Shown: piece after piece, positions 5,924 through 12,940 of the stretch | Layout of the letters: each line of letters opens with the position of its first letter | Numbering within the stretch: position 1 is the first letter of the stretch | Source: an uncultured Oscillibacter sp. | GTDB lineage: Bacteria; Bacillota; Clostridia; Oscillospirales; Oscillospiraceae | Direction: 5' to 3' | Assembly: GCA_934574045.1 (NCBI GenBank) | Contig: CAKTMK010000045.1 | Coordinates: forward strand, 1 to 15,608 | DNA: 15,608 nt | Notes under the pieces: generated by a model | The model's database searches: none | The model's input: only the letters and a program-made list of their open reading frames with translations | Told to the model about the DNA's origin: nothing | Made by a program: the position numbers and the translations under genes

Positions 5924-7180
5924 ATGAAAAAACCTTTTGTGACAAAGGAACAGCTTGACGCCATCGCGGCCCGGTATCCCACGCCCTTTTATCTTTACGA
6001 CGAGCGGGGCATCCGGGAAAATGCCCGGCGGCTGAAGGCTGCTTTCGCGTGGAACCCCGGTTTCCGGGAGTATTTTGCCGTCAAGGCCACGCCCACACCC
6101 GCCATTTTGAAGCTCCTGCACGAAGAGGGCTGCGGCTGCGACTGCTCGTCGCTGACGGAGCTGATGATGTCGGACCGGTGCGGCATCCGGGGCGAGGAGA
6201 TCGTGTTCTCCTCCAACAATACGCCCGCCGAGGAATACCAGCTTGCGGACAAGCTGGGCGCGGTCATCAATCTGGACGACATCACCCATGTGGACTTTCT
6301 GGAGCAGGCCATAGGCCATATCCCGGAGAAAATCTGCTGCCGGTACAATCCCGGCGGCGTGTTCACGCTGGGCCAGACCCGGGAGGGCTTTCAGGTCATG
6401 GACAACCCCGGTGAGGCCAAATACGGCATGACCCGCGCCCAGATCGCCGACGCGTTCCGTATGCTGCGGGACCGCGGCGCGAAGGAGTTCGGCCTGCACG
6501 CGTTCCTCGCGTCCAACACGCTGTCCAACGAATATTACCCCCAGCTCGCCAAGGTTCTGTTCCAGCTCGCGGTGGAACTGAAGGAGGAGACGGGCTGCCA
6601 TATCACGTTCATCGACCTGTCCGGCGGCGTGGGCGTCCCCTATCTGCCGGACGCGCCGGAAAACGACATCGCCGCCATCGGCGAGGGCGTGCGCCGGGTG
6701 TATGAGGAAGTTTTAGTCCCCGCCGGGATGGGCGATGTGGCGCTCTACTCCGAGCTGGGGCGGTTCATGCTGGCGCCTTACGGCTGTCTCGTCACCCGCG
6801 CCATCCATGAAAAGCACATCTACAAGGAGTATATCGGCGTGGACGCCTGTGCCTGCAACCTGATGCGCCCCGCCATGTACGGCTCCTATCACCACATCAC
6901 CGTCATGGGCAAGGAAAACGCCCCCTGCGACCACAAGTACGATGTGGCGGGCGGCCTGTGCGAGAACAATGACAAGTTCGCCATCGACCGGATGCTGCCC
7001 AAGATCGACCGGGGCGACCTGCTGGTCATCCACGACGCGGGCGCCCACGGCTTCTCCATGGGATACAACTACAACGGAAAGCTCCGCTCCGCCGAGCTGC
7101 TGCTGCGGGAGGACGGCTCCGTGGATCAGATCCGCCGGGCCGAGACGCCGGATGACTATTTTGCCACGCTGGTGTGGTGA
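5924..7180 (+). CDS. lysA: Diaminopimelate decarboxylase, divergent clostridial clade
   Basis: A 418-residue fold-type III PLP decarboxylase, expected to convert meso-diaminopimelate to L-lysine. The PLP lysine is K54 in YFAVKATPTP. Other blocks are recognisable but differ from textbook LysA: GLHAFLASN replaces the H-x-HIGS motif, LSGGVGVPY replaces GGGLG, SELGRFM replaces EPGR, and CENNDKFA replaces CESxD. RPAMYGSYHHI is retained. This set is shared, as I recall, by a distinct and highly conserved group of clostridial proteins annotated as diaminopimelate decarboxylase, so it is a clade feature rather than decay. An in-frame TTG at 5909 is rejected in favour of the ATG at 5924, preceded by GCGAGG. 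The gene is monocistronic, with a strong promoter and terminator. Confidence 0.85.
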   Translation: MKKPFVTKEQLDAIAARYPTPFYLYDERGIRENARRLKAAFAWNPGFREYFAVKATPTPAILKLLHEEGCGCDCSSLTELMMSDRCGIRGEEIVFSSNNTPAEEYQLADKLGAVINLDDITHVDFLEQAIGHIPEKICCRYNPGGVFTLGQTREGFQVMDNPGEAKYGMTRAQIADAFRMLRDRGAKEFGLHAFLASNTLSNEYYPQLAKVLFQLAVELKEETGCHITFIDLSGGVGVPYLPDAPENDIAAIGEGVRRVYEEVLVPAGMGDVALYSELGRFMLAPYGCLVTRAIHEKHIYKEYIGVDACACNLMRPAMYGSYHHITVMGKENAPCDHKYDVAGGLCENNDKFAIDRMLPKIDRGDLLVIHDAGAHGFSMGYNYNGKLRSAELLLREDGSVDQIRRAETPDDYFATLVW

Positions 7181-7205
7181 TCCTCTGACTCCAAACTGAA
7201 AACGA

Positions 7206-7238
7206 GCGCCCCTGTCCATCGGACAGGGGCGCTTTTTT
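7206..7238. terminator. Intrinsic terminator, usable from both sides
   Basis: A perfect 12-bp stem, 7206-7217 with 7221-7232, and a 3-base loop (ATC). TTTTTT follows on the plus strand (end of lysA). On the minus strand TCGTTTT follows, so it may also end the operon that finishes at 7261. Confidence 0.9.
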
Positions 7239-7260
7239 CAGACCGGCGGCAGACGGCGCG

Positions 7261-7563
7261 TCAGAACAGATCTATGCCGCACTCCTTCAGCACCGCCGCC
7301 AGAGCCAGCAGGATCAGCGCCGTCAGCGCCCCCTGCCCCGTCAGGCGGTTGCCGGAGATGACATCTTTTCCCCCGTCCTGACGGCAGGCGATCATGCTCA
7401 GCAGCACCGCCAGCGACAGCAGCCCGTCCGCTCCCGCCAGCGCCGCGCACACCGGCAGCGGCAGGCCCGCCCCGCGGCAGGCGAAGTAAAGGCCCAGCCC
7501 CGCCGCGGAGACACTGCTCCCGGCGTCGATGTGCCGTCTTGTTTTCTTCAGCTTTTCATCCAT
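7261..7563 (-). CDS. Small membrane protein of unknown function
   Basis: A 100-residue protein I do not recognise. It has a basic N-terminus (MDEKLKKTRRH) followed by hydrophobic segments at about residues 14-32, 35-60 (possibly the second helix) and 78-93, so two or three membrane helices are likely. GGAG about 8 bases before the ATG supports translation. It starts 25 bases after the PBP stop with no terminator between and is therefore probably the third gene of the FHA-SEDS/PBP operon. An accessory role in that peptidoglycan machine is an inference from position only. Confidence 0.6.
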   Translation of the reverse strand: MDEKLKKTRRHIDAGSSVSAAGLGLYFACRGAGLPLPVCAALAGADGLLSLAVLLSMIACRQDGGKDVISGNRLTGQGALTALILLALAAVLKECGIDLF

Positions 7564-7588
7564 ATCTCTTTCTCCTGTCCGGCGGACA

Positions 7589-8959
7589 TCAATAGCCGTT
7601 GACGATCACGTCCAGCACCCGGCCCGCCACCGTTCCGGCCACGGACGCGCCGCCGCCGCCGTTTTCCACCAGCACCACGAAGGCGTATGGCGCGTCCTCG
7701 TTGCGCAGAAAGCCCGTGAACCACGCGTGGGGCCGCTGATCCGCGCCCACCTCCGCCGTGCCGGACTTGGCGCACAGGTCCATGTTGGGAAAGCGCTCCG
7801 TGCCGTAGGTGCTGACCACGTTGTTGGCCATCAGCTCCGACAAAACGCCAGCGGTCTTTGCGTCAATCAACCGCCCGGTGCGGCCCGAGGACGTGCGCAG
7901 GGCGGGCAGGCCCAGCGCGTTCCCGTATTTCAGGATCAGCTTGGGAACCGCGGCTTTGCCGCCGTTGGCCACCGCGCCCATGTAAACCATCAGCGCGCAG
8001 GGGTTCACCGCGTCGTGATACTGCCCCACCCCGGCCCAGCCAAGCTGGCCGTCCGTCGCGCCGTCAAAGTCGAAAGTTCCTTTCGCCGTGGGCAGGCCGC
8101 TGACGGAATAGCTGCCGGTCAGCCCTGCCTTTTCCGTGTACGCCTTCATGGTGTCCGCGCCCAGCTCCACCGCCATCTCGGCAAAGGCCACATTGCAGGA
8201 GTTGGCCAGCGCCTGCGCGAACGTCTCCTCCCCGTGGGTGCCGGAGCAGACGATGGTCTCGTCCCCGATCTGCACGGAGCCGGAGCAGGTCCACGTCCGG
8301 CTGTCGATGTCCGGCAGCTTTTCGATGGCCGCCGCCGCCGTGACGGTCTTGAATACGGACCCGGGCGTGAAAGTCGCCGAGAGGAAGCGGTTGAGATACG
8401 CACCCTCGTACCGGTCGTTTTCCAGAATATCCGCCGGGACGTTCAGCGGGTCGAAGCTGGGGGCGGAGACCATGCACAGGATCTCCCCCGTCTTGTAGTT
8501 GTACACCGCCACCGTCCCGGCCCGGCCGTTCAGGGCCTGATATGCCTCATAATTGTACCGCGCGTCCAGCGTCAGATACAGGTCGTTTCCCCGGTGGGCC
8601 GAAAACGCGCCGTTGATGAGGCCGTAGCCCGTCAGCTCGTCGGCAAAGGCGTTGAGCACGCCGGTTCCGATGTTGCCCTGAAGATCGCCCACGGCGTGGA
8701 GCGTGGCCTTGCGGACGGTGGCGTTCTCATAATAAGTGCGCTGGCCGCTCTCGTCCACAGTGGACAAAACGTCCCCGTCCCGGTCCAGAACAGTCCCGCT
8801 GGTCAGAACGCCGCTGGAGTTATAGAGGTGGCGGTTGAAGGCCGAGGAGACCCAGCTCCCGCCCTTCACCAGAAACTCGCCCACGAAGATCAGCAGCCCC
8901 AGCGTCAGCGCGCCCGCCAGCAGCAGGCAGACCAGCGCCCGTCTTTCAACCTTCCTCAC
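7589..8959 (-). CDS. Class B penicillin-binding protein (PbpA/FtsI-type transpeptidase)
   Basis: A 456-residue transpeptidase that should cross-link peptidoglycan outside the membrane. A single N-terminal anchor lies at about residues 8-28, followed by a short pedestal domain and the penicillin-binding domain. All three active-site motifs are present: S201-x-x-K204 in TPGSVFK, S254-C-N256 in ANSCN, and K398-S-G-T401 in AKSGTAEVG. The compact size is like the PbpA proteins paired with RodA-type SEDS proteins in Actinobacteria and Clostridia, shorter than most FtsI/SpoVD. The start is a GTG at 8959 with AGGAGG upstream, inside the end of the SEDS gene (14-base overlap). Such overlap usually means translational coupling and fits a 1:1 SEDS-PBP complex. 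Whether it serves elongation, division or spore cortex cannot be read from sequence. Confidence 0.9.
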   Translation of the reverse strand: MRKVERRALVCLLLAGALTLGLLIFVGEFLVKGGSWVSSAFNRHLYNSSGVLTSGTVLDRDGDVLSTVDESGQRTYYENATVRKATLHAVGDLQGNIGTGVLNAFADELTGYGLINGAFSAHRGNDLYLTLDARYNYEAYQALNGRAGTVAVYNYKTGEILCMVSAPSFDPLNVPADILENDRYEGAYLNRFLSATFTPGSVFKTVTAAAAIEKLPDIDSRTWTCSGSVQIGDETIVCSGTHGEETFAQALANSCNVAFAEMAVELGADTMKAYTEKAGLTGSYSVSGLPTAKGTFDFDGATDGQLGWAGVGQYHDAVNPCALMVYMGAVANGGKAAVPKLILKYGNALGLPALRTSSGRTGRLIDAKTAGVLSELMANNVVSTYGTERFPNMDLCAKSGTAEVGADQRPHAWFTGFLRNEDAPYAFVVLVENGGGGASVAGTVAGRVLDVIVNGY

Positions 8960-10757
8960 GGCGGTCCTCCTCTCTCCGGAACTCGTCCTCCCGCACCGGC
9001 TCCGTCCGGCGGCGGGCCTCCTCCGTCACCGCCCGGGCCGGACCGCGCCGGATGGCGAAGCTGGCGTTTTCCCGGGTGTCCGTCGCCTTGAGGAACGCCA
9101 GGAGGCCCCACGCGGACATCATGGCCGAGCCGCCGTTGGACACAAAGGGCAGCGTCACGCCCGTCAGCGGCAGCAGGTCCACCGAGCCAAACACGTTCAG
9201 GCACGTCTGGAACACCAGCAGGGACCCGGCGGCGCAGGCGGCGATAATGTAATAGCTGGACCGCCCCACCCGGCAGGCCCGCACAGCGAACACCGCCAGC
9301 ACCGCAACGGACAGCACCGCCATCACCGCGATCACCAGCCCCCACTCCTCGCACAGCATCCCGAACACCAGATCCGTGTCCCCAGCGGGGATGCGGTGGA
9401 GCCAGCCGTTTCCGGCCCCCATGCCCACAAGGCCACCACTGGCGGCGGCGGACATGGTGCGCGTCTGCTGATAGGCCGCGCCCACCGACGCATTTTCCCA
9501 CGCGTGGCCCCACGAGGCGAAGCGGCTGAGGATATAGGGCTTGAATTTCATGATGATGCCCGCGCCGAACACCGCCCCGCCGCAGATCAGGCTCAGCGTG
9601 GCGAAGTCCCCGGAGCGCAGATAGGCGATGACGAGGAACGTGACGAAAAAGACGGCGGCGGTGCCGAAGTCGCTCATCAGGCCCAGACACCCGATGCACG
9701 CGCCGGTCAGCACGATGAACAGCGCCAGATTCCTCCGGCGGAACAGCCGCTCCAGCGTGGCCGACCCGGCGAAGATATAGCACAGCTTTGCGATCTCGGA
9801 CGGCTGAAAGGACAGCGGTCCCAGAATGATCCAGTTTTTCGCGCCGAACACCCGGCTGCCCAACACCAGCGTCACCGCCAGCAGGCCGATGGCCGCCGCA
9901 GCGGCCATCCACCGCAGCCGCTTGACCCGGTTCAGGTCCCGCAGGCACAGGCCCGCCGCCACGAACAGTCCCAGCCCCAGCACGATGGCCGCGAACTGCT
10001 TGACCAGCGATCCCGGCGCGGACGACGCCGTGACGGCGAGGGAAAGGGTGGAGAGGAAAAACGCGATGGTCTCCATCTCAAAGCCCACGCACCGGGTGGC
10101 ACGCAGCACACCGTAATAGATCCACATGACCGCCGTCAGCCCCAGAAACGTCAGCGGCAGCGCGCAGGACGCCTCCGTCCCGGCGGCGGCGATGAGCTGA
10201 AGGCAGGTCAGCACCTGAAACACCGTCAGCCACAGGAACGACGGCCACACCGCCGCCGGACGCTCCGCCCGGCGCATGGCCTCCAGCTTCTCCCGCTCCT
10301 CCACCGTCTGGGGCAGGAAGATCAGCGGCACGCCGCCGAGGATCATGGTGTCGCCCAGCTTCACCGGCGCGCTGCCGGAGACCGGCCGGCCATTCACACT
10401 GGTGCCGCCCTTGGAGCCGAGGTCGTAGAGCGTCCACTCCCCCGTCTCGCCCCGGCAGAGCGCCGCGTGCTGGCGGGAGACGCTGGGATATGCCAGACGC
10501 ACGTCCGCCGTCCCGCTCCGGCCGATAATGTTCTCCCAGTGGGTCAGGGTGATGGACGCGCCGTTGGGCAGGCTGAGCTGGCCCCATGTCTCCGGCGTAT
10601 GGGGGATGTTCAAAAGGCCCCGGACCGCCCGCGTCAGGATCAGCGCGGCCAGCACGGGGAATACAAAGCGCACCGCGGCGGAATACCACAGGCACACCTG
10701 CGGATGCGCCGCCAGCGCCGCCGTCAGCGCGCTGAACGCCTGCTGCACGCTCTCCAT
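8946..10757 (-). CDS. FHA domain fused to a SEDS peptidoglycan glycosyltransferase (FtsW/RodA/SpoVE family)
   Basis: A 603-residue fusion. A first membrane segment (about 25-44) is followed by an FHA phosphothreonine-binding domain at about 60-148 with the signatures IIGR (77-80), SRQHA (94-98) and GTSVNG (118-123). From about 170 a complete SEDS polymerase follows: GAKNWI...QPSEIAK (305-324), the catalytic Asp D363 in MSDFGTA, GGLVGMGAGNG (441-451), FGMLCEEWG (465-473), and LPLTGVTLPFVSNGGSAMM (529-547). A charged Arg/Glu tail ends the protein. SEDS proteins polymerise lipid II with a class B PBP, here the next gene. The FHA domain should lie in the cytoplasm and bind a partner phosphorylated by a Ser/Thr kinase. 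AGGAGG precedes the ATG, and the promoter is at 10793-10821. Confidence 0.9.
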   Translation of the reverse strand: MESVQQAFSALTAALAAHPQVCLWYSAAVRFVFPVLAALILTRAVRGLLNIPHTPETWGQLSLPNGASITLTHWENIIGRSGTADVRLAYPSVSRQHAALCRGETGEWTLYDLGSKGGTSVNGRPVSGSAPVKLGDTMILGGVPLIFLPQTVEEREKLEAMRRAERPAAVWPSFLWLTVFQVLTCLQLIAAAGTEASCALPLTFLGLTAVMWIYYGVLRATRCVGFEMETIAFFLSTLSLAVTASSAPGSLVKQFAAIVLGLGLFVAAGLCLRDLNRVKRLRWMAAAAAIGLLAVTLVLGSRVFGAKNWIILGPLSFQPSEIAKLCYIFAGSATLERLFRRRNLALFIVLTGACIGCLGLMSDFGTAAVFFVTFLVIAYLRSGDFATLSLICGGAVFGAGIIMKFKPYILSRFASWGHAWENASVGAAYQQTRTMSAAASGGLVGMGAGNGWLHRIPAGDTDLVFGMLCEEWGLVIAVMAVLSVAVLAVFAVRACRVGRSSYYIIAACAAGSLLVFQTCLNVFGSVDLLPLTGVTLPFVSNGGSAMMSAWGLLAFLKATDTRENASFAIRRGPARAVTEEARRRTEPVREDEFRREEDRREEG

Positions 10758-10792
10758 GCCGTGCCGCCTCCTCTCTGTCCGATATCGCCGCC

Positions 10793-10821
10793 ATTATAGC
10801 ATTTCCCGCCGGTCCTGTACA
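10793..10821 (-). promoter_or_regulatory. Predicted promoter of the FHA-SEDS/PBP operon
   Basis: Minus strand: TGTACA (10821-10816), a 17-base spacer, perfect TATAAT (10798-10793). Start near 10786 gives a leader of about 29 bases that contains the AGGAGG ribosome-binding site. Confidence 0.65.
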
Positions 10822-10828
10822 GCATTTT

Positions 10829-10949
10829 CCCGTTTCCCTGATTTTTCATTCCCGTTTTTCCGGTTTTCTCTTGACCTTGCCGGAAGAATGCAGTAAAATG
10901 CCTATTTGTATATGACAAATTGGGGGCTTGGCGCCCCCGTTTCCCTGAT
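10829..10949. repeat. 14-base direct repeat flanking the radical SAM promoter
   Basis: CCCGTTTCCCTGAT occurs exactly at 10829-10842 and again at 10936-10949, 107 bases apart. One copy is upstream and one downstream of the promoter at 10871-10899. A partial third copy (CCCGTTTTTCC) is near 10852-10862. The surrounding stretch 10822-10870 is pyrimidine-rich with no gene. The repeat could be a regulator site or chance. Confidence 0.6.
10871..10899 (+). promoter_or_regulatory. Predicted sigma-A promoter of the radical SAM gene
   Basis: TTGACC at 10871-10876, a 17-base spacer, then TAAAAT at 10894-10899. Start near 10906 gives a leader of about 67 bases. The leader holds a short GC hairpin, GGGGGC (10922-10927) with GCCCCC (10933-10938), with no T-run after it. 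Confidence 0.65.
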
Positions 10950-10972
10950 ACTGAACGGAAAGGCCGATTGAC

Positions 10973-11863
10973 ATGAATCATCCCTACAAGACGCGGGAAG
11001 GCGGAGCCACCGTCACCATTTTCGTCCCCTACGACTGCCACAATCACTGCCCCTTCTGCATCAACAAGGGGGAGTATGCGGACCTGACGGGGTTCTCCGC
11101 AGAGAAGATCTGCCGCAGCATCGACCGGATGCACGCCATCACGCCCAAGTGCGACTTCGTATTCACCGGCGGCGAGCCGCTGGCGGATCTAACCGCTCTG
11201 CAGTCCATGCTGGACCACATCCCCGCCACCCACAAGGTCTATATCAACACCACGCTGCCGGTGTCCGACCGGGTCTCCGAGGACGACATCGTGGAGTTCA
11301 CCCGCCGCAACCGGGACAAGATCACCTGCATCAACGTCTCCCGCCATATGCAGAAGTACGTGGTGGAGTCCAACGATGCGCTGCTGAGCCGTCTGGCGGT
11401 GCCCTTCCGGATCAACTGCGTGCTCTACAAGGACTATCCCAAGGCGGGCCTGATCCCCTATCTGGAGCGCTTCCGCAAGATCCCCGGCGCCAACATTCAG
11501 TTCCGCTTCGACTACACGGCCACCACGCCGGAGAATCTCTATGACGAGGACGGGGACGTGATCCTGCACGACCTGAAGGAGATCTCCCGGTACACCGGGC
11601 TGGACGGCTGCCGGATGCGCTGCGGCTTCCACTTTGACTACAAGGGCATGGCGCTGACCTATCACAAGACGCTGCCCTATTCCACCATCGTGGAGCAGGA
11701 CAGCCGGGACGGCGTGACCTACGACATCCTTTACGACATCCTCATCAAGCAGAACGGCGACATCCACTCCGACTGGGACGGCACGCTGCTGGACGTGGAC
11801 GCGTATGAAAAGGTGGTCTTTGAGCCTTACGATCTGCGCTGGAGAGAGACCATCGCATCCTGA
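10973..11863 (+). CDS. Radical SAM protein of unknown function
   Basis: A 296-residue radical SAM enzyme. The 4Fe-4S cluster motif C-x3-C-x2-C is C22/C26/C29 (CHNHCPFC), and the SAM-binding GGEPL is at 66-70. Beyond the core barrel there is no SPASM or Twitch-type cysteine set, although C213 and C217 (GCRMRC) could form a small extra site. The C-terminal region (about 190-296) is rich in Asp/Tyr and has no domain I recognise. The fold and length resemble single-cluster enzymes acting on small molecules, but I cannot name a reaction. GGAAAGG precedes the ATG. The next gene downstream encodes a ketopantoate-reductase-family protein; a shared pathway is plausible but unproven because a terminator lies between them. 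Confidence 0.8.
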   Translation: MNHPYKTREGGATVTIFVPYDCHNHCPFCINKGEYADLTGFSAEKICRSIDRMHAITPKCDFVFTGGEPLADLTALQSMLDHIPATHKVYINTTLPVSDRVSEDDIVEFTRRNRDKITCINVSRHMQKYVVESNDALLSRLAVPFRINCVLYKDYPKAGLIPYLERFRKIPGANIQFRFDYTATTPENLYDEDGDVILHDLKEISRYTGLDGCRMRCGFHFDYKGMALTYHKTLPYSTIVEQDSRDGVTYDILYDILIKQNGDIHSDWDGTLLDVDAYEKVVFEPYDLRWRETIAS

Positions 11864-11870
11864 CGCGCAA

Positions 11871-11901
11871 AAGCGGAAGCCGGACGGCTTCCGCTTTTTT
11901 T
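11871..11901 (+). terminator. Intrinsic terminator between radical SAM and reductase genes
   Basis: A perfect 11-bp stem, 11871-11881 with 11886-11896, with loop GGAC and a T-run to 11901. The ribosome-binding site of the next gene starts only 11 bases further on, leaving no room for a promoter after the hairpin. Confidence 0.88.
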
Positions 11902-11927
11902 CAGCCAAAACAGAGGAGGATCTTAAT

Positions 11928-12845
11928 ATGAAAGAAATCAAAACCGTCGGCGTCGTGGGCCTTGGAGCGCTGGGCGTCATCTTTTCCTATCAGCTCACCC
12001 GCGGCGCTGGGTACGACAACGTGCTGGTGCTGGCGGATGCGGCCCGCACCGCCCGGTACGAGCGGGACGGCGTATTCCTCAACGGCGAACGCTGCGTGTT
12101 CCACTACGCCGACGCGGCCAAGGTGACCCAGCCGCTGGACCTGCTCCTCTTCTCCGTGAAGTTCGGCGCGCTGGAGGACAGCATCGCCGAGTGCCGCCAT
12201 CTGGTGGGGCCGGACACCACGGTGATCTCCGCCCTCAACGGCATCTCCAGCGAGCAGGTCCTCTCCGACGCGTTCGGCGCGGAGAAGGTGGTCTGGTGCG
12301 TGGCCCAGAAGATGTCCGCCGTGAAGGAGGGGAATCAGGCCACCTGCCCCAGCTTCGGTGAGCTGGCGCTGGGCGTCCCCGCCGGGGCGGACGACAGCCG
12401 CCTGCGGGCGCTGACCGCGTTCTTCGACCGGATCGGCTTCCCCTACTCCCTGCCGGAGTCTATCGAGACCCATATGTGGAGCAAGCTGCTTTGCAATACC
12501 GGGTGTAATCAGGCCGCCATGGTATTCCAGTGCGGATACGGCGGACTACAGGTCCCCGGCCCCGCGCGGGACGCCATGCTGGGCGCCATGCGGGAGGTGG
12601 TGCAGGTGGCCAACGCCGAGGGCGTCCCCCTGTCGGAAAAGGATGTGGAGTCCTGGGACTCCATCATCCAGACCTTCCCCACGGACGGCGAGCCGTCCAT
12701 GCGGCAGGACGGAAAGGCCCACCGCAAAAGCGAGGTGGAGCTGTTCTCCGGCACCATCCGCCGTCTCGCCGCCAAGCACGGCATTGCCGTGCCGGTGAAC
12801 GACTGGCTCTATGAAAAGGTGCAGGAGATGGAGCGCGCCTATTGA
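11928..12845 (+). CDS. Ketopantoate reductase family protein (2-dehydropantoate 2-reductase-like)
   Basis: A 305-residue protein of the ApbA/PanE family, which reduces 2-dehydropantoate to pantoate with NADPH on the way to coenzyme A. The nucleotide-binding motif GLGALG is at 11-16. SVK (76-78), ALNGI (102-106) and WSKLLCNTGCNQ (184-195, with K186 and N190 in the places of the catalytic Lys and Asn) follow. PSMRQDGKAHRKSEVE (256-271) matches the family's PSM.QD...R.TEID block. Here the final part reads EVELFSG rather than EIDAING, so the substrate could differ, as in many family paralogues. The ATG at 11928 has a strong GAGGAGGA 8 bases upstream; longer in-frame starts would run through the terminator. 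Expression may depend on read-through from the radical SAM gene. Confidence 0.85.
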   Translation: MKEIKTVGVVGLGALGVIFSYQLTRGAGYDNVLVLADAARTARYERDGVFLNGERCVFHYADAAKVTQPLDLLLFSVKFGALEDSIAECRHLVGPDTTVISALNGISSEQVLSDAFGAEKVVWCVAQKMSAVKEGNQATCPSFGELALGVPAGADDSRLRALTAFFDRIGFPYSLPESIETHMWSKLLCNTGCNQAAMVFQCGYGGLQVPGPARDAMLGAMREVVQVANAEGVPLSEKDVESWDSIIQTFPTDGEPSMRQDGKAHRKSEVELFSGTIRRLAAKHGIAVPVNDWLYEKVQEMERAY

Positions 12846-12869
12846 GCGCGGCCCCGGAAAAACGAAGCG

Positions 12870-12905
12870 GGAGCGGACGCGGCAATGCCGCGTCCGCTCC
12901 TTTAC
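12870..12905. terminator. Large hairpin between convergent genes, probable bidirectional terminator
   Basis: A near-perfect palindrome, 12870-12884 with 12886-12900, gives a stem of 13 or more bp. On the plus strand CTTTAC follows (weak T-run). On the minus strand CGCTTCGTTTTT follows, which is a better end for yqeB. Confidence 0.7.
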
Positions 12906-12940
12906 AATTAAGAATATCGGCTTTTACCGCTCTCCGAGGC

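Noticed and set aside
5763..5945. 60-codon minus-strand ORF over the lysA promoter
   Set aside because: It has no ribosome-binding site (upstream is antisense lysA coding sequence), overlaps a strong promoter, and matches no known family.
8835..10799. 654-codon plus-strand open frame
   Set aside because: It is antisense to the FHA-SEDS gene, with Gln/His/Arg-rich nonsense composition and no motif.
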